A stretch of 64,000 nt of DNA from JAKVCB01 sp965243695 (GTDB lineage: Bacteria; Planctomycetota; Planctomycetia; Pirellulales; Lacipirellulaceae), in NCBI GenBank assembly GCA_965243695.1, contig CBDEWC010000009.1, positions 124,001 to 188,000 on the forward strand, given 5' to 3'. The notes below the pieces were generated by a model, which saw nothing but the letters and a program-made list of their open reading frames with translations, did not search any database and was not told the origin of the DNA. Shown here piece by piece: positions 30,084 through 39,488 of this stretch. The translations under genes were made by a program, and so were the position numbers. Position 1 is the first letter of the stretch; every line of letters begins with the position of its first letter.

Positions 30084-31280
30084 ATGTTTTCAAGGAAATT
30101 GCGTTTAAGCCTGGCGGCAATACTTGTCGCCTTCTCGGTGTCCTCGCTAGTACTCGCAGCGCCTGTGGGCAATCCGGTCGTTCAGCATGATTACTTTGCG
30201 GCCACCGGGGTAGACGATTTGGCCGTTGGCAACCGCGATGGCATCTTAGGTTCGGCAGCGACGCTCGTTGCCCCGTCGGGAGAAACTCCCGGCTATGTGG
30301 ATCTCCCAGGCGGCTCTGACTCACAGGTTATTTTGCCAGCCAATGAGAACAACGACTTGGTGAACGGGCAAACTCTATACAGCCTTTCGGAAATCGCCGG
30401 TGGCGACGCGAGCGTTGAAATCTGGATTGATTTTGACCCCACCAATACCCTTGGGTCCGAAGATGGGAATAGCCGATTCAATATTTTCCAGGGATGGTCG
30501 ACCGGTGGATCCTATTTGACGTTGTACTTTGACAACCGTCAGCCAGATGCTCCCGAACACGTGGTTGGTGGCTCCAAAGATAGTGATATTATCAACGGTT
30601 CTTATCGTGGCGGTGATGTGCAGCGGACCAATATGGAAGGCCTGCACCAATGGGTGTGGGCGCTTGACGGGAATCAGCCAAATGGCGATGGAACGTGGAG
30701 TATTTATCGAGATGGTCAGCCGATCGTGGGTGACCCGCTTACGCCCTGGGGAGATGGCCTCTCCAGTGACGTTTACAAACAAATTGGTTCGGCCAACCTG
30801 TTTGCGCTGGCCGGGCTCGGTCAATTTGCGGTGGGGGGCGTTGCCCCGATGGGCAGTAGCGCCCCGATTTTTGGCACCGGGCCGAAGGGAAAACTCTATC
30901 GCACGCTGATTTACGATACGGCCCTCTCGGCCGAGGACGTCAATGCCAATTATTTGGATGGGATGGACCAGTTTGGCGGCGGGACTCCTGTGGAGGGCGT
31001 CGTGGGCGACTACAACGCAAATGGTATTGTGGATGCGGCCGATTTCACGGTTTGGCAAGACAACTGGGCGACCGGATTTGCCCTGCCAAACGAAGATCCG
31101 TCTGCAAGCCCAGGATCGGTAACTAACGAGGACTACGGTGTCTGGGTCGCGAATTTTGGCAATGGTGCGGCCGCTGGCAGTGGATCGGGCGGCGCGCCGG
31201 TACCAGAGCCTGGCACTTTGGCACTTCTGTTTTTGGTGGCACTTGGTGCCGCGTTTTGCCGACAAAAGCGTCGCTTTTAA
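30084..31280 (+). CDS. LamG-like PEP-CTERM surface protein with dockerin-like segment
   Basis: 398 residues; ATG preceded by GGGAGAG. It has a signal peptide (ending LVLAAP). The concanavalin-like (LamG) domain at about 30-290 is marked by VVQHDYF, DLPGGSDSQV, GGSKDSDIINGSYRGGDV, GLHQWVWALDG, and GKLYRTLIYDTALS. A dockerin-like calcium segment (GDYNANGIVDAADFTVW, then NEDYGVWVANFG) and VPEPGTLALLFLVALGAAF plus Arg/Lys close it as PEP-CTERM. It is nearly the same architecture as the N-terminal half of 46034-48400 and is also related to the next gene. It probably binds glycans at the surface. Confidence 0.86.
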   Translation: MFSRKLRLSLAAILVAFSVSSLVLAAPVGNPVVQHDYFAATGVDDLAVGNRDGILGSAATLVAPSGETPGYVDLPGGSDSQVILPANENNDLVNGQTLYSLSEIAGGDASVEIWIDFDPTNTLGSEDGNSRFNIFQGWSTGGSYLTLYFDNRQPDAPEHVVGGSKDSDIINGSYRGGDVQRTNMEGLHQWVWALDGNQPNGDGTWSIYRDGQPIVGDPLTPWGDGLSSDVYKQIGSANLFALAGLGQFAVGGVAPMGSSAPIFGTGPKGKLYRTLIYDTALSAEDVNANYLDGMDQFGGGTPVEGVVGDYNANGIVDAADFTVWQDNWATGFALPNEDPSASPGSVTNEDYGVWVANFGNGAAAGSGSGGAPVPEPGTLALLFLVALGAAFCRQKRRF

Positions 31281-31428
31281 GAACTGAAGGAGATCGAATC
31301 CGTTGCAGTTGCGACTTGAATTGCTTTGTGTTTTTTAACCCTGTATTTGTTAAATGTTGTGACTTCATGCAAACGGAATTTTGCCGCGCGGCAAAAAGTT
31401 TGTACTAATCGATGAAAGGGTCGTTCTA

Positions 31429-32406
31429 ATGAACATCAAAAGTGTGGTGAGAGTGAGCGTGCTGGTGGGGGTGGCGTTTTTGATAGCTTCCCCGGCATCA
31501 GCAATCGTGACCGACAACTTGATCCTGCTACATGAGTACTCAGCCGGCAGTGTTTCCGATCTGGTTGGCTCGGCACACGGAACCTTGGGTAGCAATTCGA
31601 CGCTGGTGCAGCCAGCGGGTGGTGCCCTGGGATACGTGAATTTGCCTGGTGGTACCGGAGGTGGCGGTGACCATGGTTCGCATGTGTTGATTCCGGCTGC
31701 GGGCCTGGGTGGTATGTTGGGAGACGACGGTGACGCCAGCATCGAGTTCTGGCTCGACATCGACCCCATTTGTAGAAGTGGTTGTGGCAACAAGTTCGGC
31801 GACGGTGACATTAGTACGTCCATGTTCATGCTGCTGAACCTGATTTCGCCCGGTGGTTCCACGGTCGACGTTCATCATGACACTCGCAACCACGACAATC
31901 CGCCCATCAGCGGAAATCTAAGCTGGAGTAAGGATTCAGAGGTCGTGCACGGCGGCTACGGTGGTTATGACTCAGGCAACGATGGGGCCGGCTCCAATGG
32001 CGTGGCCTCCGATGATTTGGCTGGATTGCACCAGTACGTCTTTACCTTCGACGGTGGGCCCGGAAGCAACGGTACCTATACTGGGTACAAAGATGGTGCG
32101 CCGATTATCGACAAGACAGGGGCGGTGGAAAATTTTCCATACAAGTCGACCCTGGCCAATATCCTGGTGGCTGCTGGAGGTGGCAACTGGGCCTTCGGTG
32201 GTAGGCACCCGGACAAGGGCAGCCGAGCATCACCCGTAGGGAAAGCCTACAAATTTGCGATCTACAGTGATGTGTTAACCGCCAATGAAGTGGCAGCGAA
32301 TTTTAGTGCCGGACTTTCCTCGACACCGACGATCCCTGAGCCAACGGCGTTGAGCCTGCTTTCGCTTGGCAGCCTGGCTCTGCTGGGATGGCGGCGCAGT
32401 CGATAG
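31429..32406 (+). CDS. LamG-like PEP-CTERM surface protein
   Basis: 325 residues from the ATG at 31429. It has a signal peptide ending ASPASA. A LamG-like domain is recognisable by LILLHEYS, LGYVNLPGGTGGGG, SIEFWLDIDP, SWSKDSEVVHGGYGG, and LAGLHQYVFTFDGG. The tail IPEPTALSLLSLGSLALLGWRRSR is PEP-CTERM. Unlike its neighbour it lacks the dockerin-like segment. It is followed directly by a strong terminator, so it probably ends a transcript that may begin at 30084. Confidence 0.84.
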   Translation: MNIKSVVRVSVLVGVAFLIASPASAIVTDNLILLHEYSAGSVSDLVGSAHGTLGSNSTLVQPAGGALGYVNLPGGTGGGGDHGSHVLIPAAGLGGMLGDDGDASIEFWLDIDPICRSGCGNKFGDGDISTSMFMLLNLISPGGSTVDVHHDTRNHDNPPISGNLSWSKDSEVVHGGYGGYDSGNDGAGSNGVASDDLAGLHQYVFTFDGGPGSNGTYTGYKDGAPIIDKTGAVENFPYKSTLANILVAAGGGNWAFGGRHPDKGSRASPVGKAYKFAIYSDVLTANEVAANFSAGLSSTPTIPEPTALSLLSLGSLALLGWRRSR

Positions 32407-32437
32407 TATCTGGTGACGTTGTTTGCGAATTTTCTAG

Positions 32438-32479
32438 CGGGGCCGATCGGTTTTAGCCGGTCGGCCCCGTTGTTTTTTT
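32438..32479 (+). terminator. Rho-independent terminator
   Basis: A 13-base stem CGGGGCCGATCGG/CCGGTCGGCCCCG (one mismatch) with a TTTTAG loop is followed by TTGTTTTTTT. It lies 32 bases after the LamG-like gene stop. Confidence 0.88.
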
Positions 32480-32680
32480 CGGTGATGACATGCTGCCCTT
32501 TGGGGGACGCTCTTGGCAAAACCGTTCGGCGACCTGGCAGATCTTCACACTCAGTGCTTGCTCGACTATAACTTCGCTCGTTTGCTGAGCGAGGTGCGGT
32601 TTGCGGCGTGTCCGACTTTAGAGCGCCGCCGCTGGTTTTCCTGCAGTGCCCGCCTGTATGCCCGGTTTTGGGGAACCCAA

Positions 32681-33139
32681 ATGAAGCCCGTTATTCGTTA
32701 CCACCGCCTCGTTGCCCTGGGTCTGTTGTTGGCACTGAATGGATGCGGTGATCGGGCCGGTGGCCGGCTTGCGGTCCAGGGCGCAGTCACATTCGATGGC
32801 CAGTCGCTCGGCGGGGGCAGTATCTCCTTTCGTCCGGTTGCTGGAACCACCGGGCCGACTGCGGGCGCTAAAATCGTGGACGGAAGATTCGCGATTCCGT
32901 CTGACAAGAGTTTGTTTGCCGGAAAGTACCGGGTTGAAATCACCGCCACGCGAAAGACCGGAAAACAAGTGAAGGATCCCACCTTTGGAGCCATGGTGGA
33001 TCAAGTGGCTCAATACCTGCCTGGAAGATACAACCGTAGCAGTGAACTCACAGCCGAGGTGAAGCCAGATGGGCCAAATGACTTTACGTTCAACCTAAGG
33101 ACCTCCAGCCAGGAGGGTTCTGCAGATTCACCGCGTTAA
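32681..33139 (+). CDS. Small lipoprotein with transthyretin-like fold
   Basis: 152 residues from the ATG at 32681. The signal sequence ends LNGC, a lipobox. The body (LAVQGAVTFDGQSLGGGSISFRPVAG, FAGKYRVEITATRKTGKQV, YLPGRYNRSSELTAEV) is the same beta-sandwich family as 18341 and 18808. It stops 12 bases before the propeller protein gene and is probably co-transcribed with it. This pairing of lipoprotein with a secreted sugar enzyme is common in Planctomycetes. Function unknown. Confidence 0.8.
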   Translation: MKPVIRYHRLVALGLLLALNGCGDRAGGRLAVQGAVTFDGQSLGGGSISFRPVAGTTGPTAGAKIVDGRFAIPSDKSLFAGKYRVEITATRKTGKQVKDPTFGAMVDQVAQYLPGRYNRSSELTAEVKPDGPNDFTFNLRTSSQEGSADSPR

Positions 33140-33151
33140 TCGAGGCCACCT

Positions 33152-35476
33152 ATGAAAAACAACAGAAGCAATTTGGTAGTGCCGCGACTAGGCAGCTTTT
33201 TGATCGGGCTGACGGTTGGTGTCCAGGCAATGGTGGGGGCGGCTCGGCTTGCCGAGGCGCAAAGCTGGCAGCTTGAGCCAATTCTCCTGCAGCAAGGTGC
33301 CACCAGGGGTGATTACCTGCCGGATGAAATTCTTGTTTTTCGCCGCCTATCGGCCCGGCGACAGGCCGTGTTGACCGGCGATCGTGACCCGGTTTTGTGT
33401 CGAGATGCTTCCGGGCGACTCTACCTGGCAGGCGCGGGGGGCCATCTGCTCACCTCCAGCGATGGCGGGCAGAATTGGCAGGCCCAGGCCGATATCGTGG
33501 TTGATGGCGCTCCGGTCGGTGATGTGCAGGCCATGGGGGCCAGTGGTGGAAAAATTCACATTGCCTACGCAAAGGGCATGGGGCTGGGAATTGCAAGTTC
33601 CGCCAACGGCGGGATTTCGTGGCGGTCTGTGGGCGCGATCGGCGCGAAGTCTTATGAGGGTGTCAGCGCAGGCCATGGCGTGCAGATTGTCCAGTTGCAG
33701 GATGGTTCGCTTTTGTTGCCAGTGACCCTCTGGCGAGTTACTGACGGCGAGAAGGTGTTTTTTGGACGGCTGGTCCGTTCGGTCGACGATGGTCAAACGT
33801 GGGAGGTGGTTTCGGAGTTGGGCAAAGGTGTCGCGCGGGCGAATATTTTGTCCTTGGCCGAGGGCCGGTTGATGTGTGCGGCCTGGGGCCGAGGTCAAGT
33901 TGCCGGAGTTGAGCAGGCGGTCGACAACGTCGCGGTGGCCCACTCAGACGACAACGGCCGTACTTGGAGTGACTTTCAGGTTGTCACGCGGCATGGCGAA
34001 CGAGGAGGGGAGCTTCTGAAACTTGCTGATGGGGCCATTGTTCTCATCTATGAACAAAGTGGCCCGCCCTATGGGCCACGTGCTCTTATCAGCCACGATG
34101 GCGGCCAAACCTGGCAGCCGAAAGTTTATGTCTTGGGCTTTACGCGTTACACGTTTGGCGATGATTTGCCAGGATGGTGGCACGAGACGTTCCCCTGCGG
34201 TAGTGGCGGAGGGCCCAGTTCGGTTGTGCTCGACGACGGAGTGATTGTAACCGCCTACGCGCGTGGTGCGACCACCACGCGCGATGAATTCCTGCAACAG
34301 CATGTCGGCCAGCCGGCATTGCAAGTGGTAAGATGGGAGCCGCGCGGACTCGAACTTCCGCCGCCGGCTTTCCCGGCATTCACCGAGCCAGATGACCAGG
34401 GGTTGTTGGCCAGCGGCCGGCTGCAGTTTGATCCGAACCTGCTGTGGGCTGGGGGCGATTACTTTACCGATTCGGAGATCCTTGTCTACCGTCGTATCGC
34501 AGGTAAGCATCTGGACCTGGGTGCAGGTTGGGGCCCTATCGCCTGCCGCGCACCCGATGGTGATATCCTTGTCTGTGCCTGCACGGAAGCAGGGATCTAT
34601 CGGTCTGGCGATGAAGGGCAAAGCTGGCAGCACACCCATACGCTTCATCAAGAAGTCTTGGCTTTTGGGGCTTTAAGGAACGGTACGCTCCTGGCGGGGT
34701 ACACCCACAACGACGGACTTGGGGGAAAACGCAATGCGGTATCGGTAGTTCAATCGACCGACCATGGCCAGACCTGGAGTGAGCCTGTCCAAATCGATCC
34801 CACTCCCTTCGACAGTGTGGGTCGTGGAAACAGCGAGCGAATTGTTGAGCTACCCGACGGAACTATTTTGATGACGGTGGGTAATAGCTGGCTGCAATCG
34901 ATGTTTGAGGCCAAGCGTTTTATCCTTTGGGACCGCGTCTTCCGCAGCCGTGACGGAGGCAAAACATGGGGCGACTGGAGTTTTACAGGAACCGATGGAA
35001 TGGGGGCCTGCGAAACCAACATCCTCCGCTTGTCCTCAGGCAGGTTGCTGGCGGCCGTCCGTTACCAACGGCCTGTGCTGCCAGACGACTTGGTCCGTGA
35101 AGGCCGATTCAAGAACGTGTTCGTTTGTGACTCCGATGACGACGGCTACACGTGGAGTCCGGTACGTGGAGTTTCTCGTGTTTATGAGTGCCCGGGTGAT
35201 TTGGTGCAAACCCCCGAGGGGACGGTGGTCCTGGCCGCAGGCCAGAAGAGCTCTCCCTACGGAGCGCGGGGCCACATCAGCCTTGATGAGGGCCAAACCT
35301 GGGAGGACGAAGTTTACATGCTCGGCTGGGGTATAAGCGGGGGCGGGCACCCCAGTAACGTGATGCTAAAGGATGGTTCGATCCTGACATTCTATGAAAT
35401 TGGCCGGCCTTACCGAATCAAAGGAACCATCTGGAAGCCCCTCACACCCGAACAACTCAAAGCCGCGTTTCGCTAA
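33152..35476 (+). CDS. Secreted sialidase-like protein with two Asp-box beta-propellers
   Basis: 774 residues with a signal peptide (ending RLAEAQ). At least ten Asp-box repeats are visible (SSDGGQNW, SVDDGQTW, SDDNGRTW, SHDGGQTW, SGDEGQSW, STDHGQTW, SRDGGKTW, SDDDGYTW, SLDEGQTW). They fall into two similar halves, about 35-390 and 395-770, each starting with an EILVFRR/EILVYRR phrase and ending with YGxRxxIS. This suggests two fused propellers. The FRIP motif and the arginine triad of true sialidases are not evident, so the label sialidase should be read as a fold, not a proven activity. A frameshifted paralogue lies at 51731-53911. Confidence 0.82.
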   Translation: MKNNRSNLVVPRLGSFLIGLTVGVQAMVGAARLAEAQSWQLEPILLQQGATRGDYLPDEILVFRRLSARRQAVLTGDRDPVLCRDASGRLYLAGAGGHLLTSSDGGQNWQAQADIVVDGAPVGDVQAMGASGGKIHIAYAKGMGLGIASSANGGISWRSVGAIGAKSYEGVSAGHGVQIVQLQDGSLLLPVTLWRVTDGEKVFFGRLVRSVDDGQTWEVVSELGKGVARANILSLAEGRLMCAAWGRGQVAGVEQAVDNVAVAHSDDNGRTWSDFQVVTRHGERGGELLKLADGAIVLIYEQSGPPYGPRALISHDGGQTWQPKVYVLGFTRYTFGDDLPGWWHETFPCGSGGGPSSVVLDDGVIVTAYARGATTTRDEFLQQHVGQPALQVVRWEPRGLELPPPAFPAFTEPDDQGLLASGRLQFDPNLLWAGGDYFTDSEILVYRRIAGKHLDLGAGWGPIACRAPDGDILVCACTEAGIYRSGDEGQSWQHTHTLHQEVLAFGALRNGTLLAGYTHNDGLGGKRNAVSVVQSTDHGQTWSEPVQIDPTPFDSVGRGNSERIVELPDGTILMTVGNSWLQSMFEAKRFILWDRVFRSRDGGKTWGDWSFTGTDGMGACETNILRLSSGRLLAAVRYQRPVLPDDLVREGRFKNVFVCDSDDDGYTWSPVRGVSRVYECPGDLVQTPEGTVVLAAGQKSSPYGARGHISLDEGQTWEDEVYMLGWGISGGGHPSNVMLKDGSILTFYEIGRPYRIKGTIWKPLTPEQLKAAFR

Positions 35477-35544
35477 CGTGAAGTTGGTTGTCATGCGCCC
35501 GGTGGTGTAAGCTGAAGGGGTGGCAGGCACAACCTGGCGACAGT

Positions 35545-35616
35545 CCTATGGGTTAAAGGGCCTATGGATTAAAGGGCCTGATGGGTTAAAGGCGCTATGG
35601 ATTAAGGGGCCTGATT
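35545..35616. repeat. Degenerate tandem 16-bp repeats
   Basis: Alternating units resembling CCTATGGATTAAAGGG and CCTGATGGGTTAAAGG occur about four and a half times between the propeller gene and the next gene, just before the region that should hold its promoter. Confidence 0.8.
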
Positions 35617-35641
35617 TGATTTATGGGAGCAGGGCCAAGTG

Positions 35642-37294
35642 ATGAAAATTCTTACGCGCCGTGATTTCACCAACGTCGTGGGCAGTGGGGCGGCCGCTTG
35701 GAGCCTTCTCCGTACGGAAAGTACCTGCGGCGGTCCGTTGCCGGTACCGGCAGGAGGTGGCCGCCTTCTTTACACGAGTGACCCCTCCAATATTGCCACG
35801 ATGCAGGTTGGGCGCCACACGAAACACGTTCCGACCGCCGAAGAAGCTCGCGCCGACCCGGCCCGGGTCGAAGAGTTGGTCCGTTGGGTGGATAACCTGG
35901 CCGACAACGGTGTCGACATTTACGCACAAGCCGTTTATTCGCAAGGCTGGTCGCTTTATTTTCGTTCGCCACAGTTTGAATATGATGGCCGGCCCCAGCA
36001 TCAACGCTTTGTGCCGATGATGGATGCGGGTGTCATGCCACTGGAGGTGCTGATCGATCAGGCCCACAAACGGGGGATGCAGTTTCTTGCCAAGTTTCGC
36101 ATGAGCGACGGGCATGGCGGTAGTGGTCAGGGTGCGAAATTTATGCTTGAGAACCGGCAGTGGTGGCTCAAAGAATTTCCCGGGCGGCTCGACTACTCGT
36201 TTCAGCCTGTTCGTGACTACGTGTTCAATTTTGCCGACGAAGTCGTGCGCCGATTTGATGTCGATGGCTTGATGTTCAACTACATTCGCTGGCTACACTG
36301 CTTTCCGCGTGAAGTTGCCCAAGAGCGGCAGGCGATCATGACCGGGTGGCTGGAGCGCATTCGCGAGATGCTCGACCGCAGGGGCGCGGAAAAAGGCAAA
36401 AAGTTAAAGCTCGCGGTGATGGTACCGCTGACGCTCCAGGAGTGTCACCTGCTCGGTTACGACGTTCCCACATGGGTGCGGCAGGCGCTTGTCGATTATG
36501 TTTGTCCCTGTGATTTCAAGTATTCCGATTTTAGTGCGTCTTATGACAAATTTGCCGAGTTGACCCGGTCGACAAATTGCCAGTTGTTCCCGTCGGTCAT
36601 CCCACTTGCCGATGGTCCCCTGCTGCTGAAACCAGAAAACTACCGGGCGCTCGCACAAAACTTCTACGGCCAGGGCGCTGACGGTGTGTCGGTCTTTAAT
36701 TTTCAGTACCACTGGGCGCGGCGGACCGGTACGGCCCGCTACCCGGGGCCGCCTGAAGGGTATCCTGCTGCCTTGAGCGTGTTGCGCGACCTGGCCGATC
36801 CGGTCAGGGCGGCCTCCCGGATAAGGGAGTACCGGTACTTTCCCCTGTGGTTTGCCAGGGATGCCAATCAGAGTGCTGCCAATCGCCACCGGGTGGCTGC
36901 GAGCCAGGACGAGAGTCGGCGACTGGTGCTGGAACGCAAAGTTGGCGCGAAGGGTAAATTGCAGTTTCGTGCCTGCGAACAGTTTTGCGCCGGCACGCGG
37001 GCGGTACTGTTCGTAAAGGCCCAGGCGCTTCGGGCGGACGACGAGGTGAAAATCACCTTAAACGGCACGCCGATAAAGCACCTCCAGCGGACGTTTTACG
37101 AGAAAGGCCGCCTGCCGCGGTTTGGACGGGAGTTGGGACCCTACAGCACGATTTGGTGCGATGTGACCCAGCCGCCACTGACCACCAAAGACAACGACCT
37201 GGTTGTTGAACTTACGGCCTCCGGCAGTGGCGAGGAAGACATCGTGATCGATGAATTGCAACTGGTGGTGGTGCCACCGCTGGACAACAACTAG
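35642..37294 (+). CDS. Tat-exported glycoside hydrolase-like TIM-barrel protein (GHL10-like)
   Basis: 550 residues from the ATG at 35642 with GGGAGCAGGG upstream. A twin-arginine signal (LTRRDFTN then a Gly/Ala-rich segment) sends it across the membrane folded. The body (DNGVDIYAQAVYSQGWSLYF, ALIDQAHKRGMQF-type barrel strands, VRDYVFNFADEVVRRFDVDGLMFNYIRW, DYVCPCDF) resembles the putative glycosidase family GHL10. A C-terminal beta-sandwich (about 430-550) follows. Catalytic residues cannot be fixed by eye. Between the propeller gene and the sugar-acid dehydratase, a role in glycan breakdown is likely. Confidence 0.7.
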   Translation: MKILTRRDFTNVVGSGAAAWSLLRTESTCGGPLPVPAGGGRLLYTSDPSNIATMQVGRHTKHVPTAEEARADPARVEELVRWVDNLADNGVDIYAQAVYSQGWSLYFRSPQFEYDGRPQHQRFVPMMDAGVMPLEVLIDQAHKRGMQFLAKFRMSDGHGGSGQGAKFMLENRQWWLKEFPGRLDYSFQPVRDYVFNFADEVVRRFDVDGLMFNYIRWLHCFPREVAQERQAIMTGWLERIREMLDRRGAEKGKKLKLAVMVPLTLQECHLLGYDVPTWVRQALVDYVCPCDFKYSDFSASYDKFAELTRSTNCQLFPSVIPLADGPLLLKPENYRALAQNFYGQGADGVSVFNFQYHWARRTGTARYPGPPEGYPAALSVLRDLADPVRAASRIREYRYFPLWFARDANQSAANRHRVAASQDESRRLVLERKVGAKGKLQFRACEQFCAGTRAVLFVKAQALRADDEVKITLNGTPIKHLQRTFYEKGRLPRFGRELGPYSTIWCDVTQPPLTTKDNDLVVELTASGSGEEDIVIDELQLVVVPPLDNN

Positions 37295-37481
37295 AGGCCG
37301 AGTTGAAGGCCGCAGTGGAGATCGTTGGCTGGCGGTTACACGTGTTGGTGACCGGTTGCAGGTGGTGAAATGGTCAATTATGGTAAGTGGCCTTTCGCAC
37401 CGCTGGTCCAGTGGCAGAGCATCCCCGCGGCATTGGGATGGGAGTCACTCCAGCGGTTGCCCTTTTTATCGAGTCCAATAG

Positions 37482-38642
37482 ATGACTACCGAACTCGCAA
37501 TCACCAAAGTGTGCCCCCTGATCGTTCATGCCGGTCAGGGCAACTGGGTGTTTGTGAAGATCGAGACCAATGCGGGCATCACGGGCATCGGCGAAGGATC
37601 GCTCAAAGGCAAGGCACGTACGATTGCGGCGGGTATTGAAGATGCCGGGAGGTACCTGATAGGCCGCAGCCCTCTGGATCCACCCTGGATCTGGGATTTG
37701 ATCTATGAGGCAGACCGTTATCACGGTGGTCCGATCCTTACCAGCGTGATGAGTGCCATCGATATGGCCTGCTGGGATATTGCCGGCAAATTTCACCAGC
37801 AACCGGTTTGGCAACTGCTGGGCCAGCCGCACCGCGACAAAATTCAATTGTATGGCCGCTTGTGCAGGACCGGATCGGCAGAGGAAAACCTTGCCGGCTT
37901 GATCGATCTTGTTCGCCAGCAAGGGTACCAGGCCATTAAAGCCGGTTTTCACGTGACCGGCGACGGCCCTGTTGACCAGGCAGCCCTTCGCCAGGCGTGT
38001 GTGGCGCAGTTTGCACAATTGCGAGAAGCGCTTGGGGAGGGGATCGATTTGTGCCTTGATACCCATGCGATGCTGTCGGTGGAAAATGTGATTGCGTTGG
38101 CGAGTGAGCTTGAGCCAATGGCGCTCTGTTTCCTGGAAGAGCCCGTACCGCCGGAGGATATCGACGGCTTGCGGTTGGTCCGCGAGCAGACCTCAATACC
38201 GCTGGCGACAGGCGAGCGACTCGTGACCCGTTTTGGATTTCGCCCCCTGATCGAGGAGAAACTGGTCGACATTATTCAGCCAGACATTTGTCACTGTGGT
38301 GGAATCACGGAGTTAAAAAGAATAGCAGACATGGCGGCAATCGGGGGAATCAAGGTTTCACCCCATAACCCCAGTTCTCATAGTGAACTGGCCACGATGG
38401 CATCGATTCACGTTGATGCATGTATGGCGAACTTTCAGATGCAGGAACACCCGGCAGAAGTGCCGCCGTGGCGAACCGAGATTTTTGAAGAACAAATCGA
38501 GATCCAGGAGGGTTATGCCTGCCTGCCAGATCGGCCTGGCCTGGGGTTAACCTTGCGGGAGGATGTAGCCTCCCGGCACCCCTATCAGCCCTTCACGCGC
38601 CAGTGCCTGTTTTATCCAGACGGTTCCCCCGCTCGGACATAA
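37482..38642 (+). CDS. Enolase-superfamily sugar-acid dehydratase (galactonate dehydratase-like)
   Basis: 386 residues, the standard length. N-terminal capping domain (1-125) then the barrel. The metal ligands fit the mandelate-racemase subgroup: D193 (LDTHA, with H195 as acid/base), E219 (LEEP), E245 (GERLVTR), and H295 (PHNPSSH) opposite. This pattern is that of D-galactonate and related aldonate dehydratases, which form 2-keto-3-deoxy acids in the cytoplasm. The exact sugar acid is unproven. The stop abuts the start of the amidohydrolase gene. With the DapA-family aldolase at 41495 and the lactonase at 61230 it could form an oxidative sugar-acid pathway. Confidence 0.85.
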   Translation: MTTELAITKVCPLIVHAGQGNWVFVKIETNAGITGIGEGSLKGKARTIAAGIEDAGRYLIGRSPLDPPWIWDLIYEADRYHGGPILTSVMSAIDMACWDIAGKFHQQPVWQLLGQPHRDKIQLYGRLCRTGSAEENLAGLIDLVRQQGYQAIKAGFHVTGDGPVDQAALRQACVAQFAQLREALGEGIDLCLDTHAMLSVENVIALASELEPMALCFLEEPVPPEDIDGLRLVREQTSIPLATGERLVTRFGFRPLIEEKLVDIIQPDICHCGGITELKRIADMAAIGGIKVSPHNPSSHSELATMASIHVDACMANFQMQEHPAEVPPWRTEIFEEQIEIQEGYACLPDRPGLGLTLREDVASRHPYQPFTRQCLFYPDGSPART

Positions 38643-39467
38643 ATGATGATCATTGATACGCATGCCCACGTTGCCGTCAAATCGCTTCTGTCCCGTTCGG
38701 TTTGTGCGATCGATCGCAAAATGCCGGTCCTTCCCATCGAGGATCTGTTTGCCCAAATGGATCAACACGGGGTATCGCATGCGGTTCTTGTCCAATGGGG
38801 AATGTCCTGGGACCATCATTATGTGGCCCGATGTTTGACCGACTTTCCCAATCGCCTGGCTGTGGTGGGCCTGTTGGATGAATCTCGGGAGGATGCTTGC
38901 AGCCTGTTGGAAGAGATGGTGTGCCTTCACAAATTTTCGGGAATTCGAATTGGAACCACCACGCGGTCGCCTGGTGGGCGCAGTTTGGCCCTTTGGGAAA
39001 AGGCCGCCGAACTCGACATTGTGGTTTCTGCCAGCGCACGCCAGTCGAAGGATTTTGCCGATGGCCTGGAAGAGGTGATGCGCCAGTTGCCAAAACTGAA
39101 GGTGAGGATTGAACACATGGCCCGCGTGCCCTACCGCGAAGGGGCTCCCCACCCGGAGTTTGACCGGGTGCTTCGCCTGGCCGACTACGAGAACGTTTAT
39201 TGCAACATCGATGGGTTTTATGCGCATCAGTATCCGGATCATTTCCAGGAGAGCCAATACCCGTTTTCCGAATATGCTCCTTTTGCCAAACAAGCGGTGG
39301 AGGCCTTCGGTGCAGATCGCTGCATGTGGGGATCGGAATTCCCGTTTTTCAATAACGGATACGACGTCGGGATCCGCTTTATCAGCGAGGCGTGTGACTT
39401 TCTCTGCGACGACCAAAGGAAGGCAATCCTGGGAAAGACCGCACAGAAGGTGTGGGGATTTTCATAA
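38643..39467 (+). CDS. Amidohydrolase-2 family metal-dependent hydrolase
   Basis: 274 residues starting at the base after the dehydratase stop; two ATGs in tandem are possible. IIDTHAH (H7, H9) is the N-terminal metal motif of amidohydrolase-related TIM barrels. KVRIEHMAR gives the later histidine and MWGSEFPF the C-terminal acidic position. Family members act as lactonases or decarboxylases on sugar acids and aromatic acids. Tight coupling to the dehydratase suggests a lactonase of the same pathway. It ends 21 bases from the converging MBL gene. Confidence 0.8.
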   Translation: MMIIDTHAHVAVKSLLSRSVCAIDRKMPVLPIEDLFAQMDQHGVSHAVLVQWGMSWDHHYVARCLTDFPNRLAVVGLLDESREDACSLLEEMVCLHKFSGIRIGTTTRSPGGRSLALWEKAAELDIVVSASARQSKDFADGLEEVMRQLPKLKVRIEHMARVPYREGAPHPEFDRVLRLADYENVYCNIDGFYAHQYPDHFQESQYPFSEYAPFAKQAVEAFGADRCMWGSEFPFFNNGYDVGIRFISEACDFLCDDQRKAILGKTAQKVWGFS

Positions 39468-39488
39468 GTTGCCTCAGCCGGGACTCCG

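Noticed and set aside
33152..35476. Naming the propeller protein a sialidase (nanH)
   Set aside because: Asp-boxes show the fold only; the catalytic motifs are not evident.
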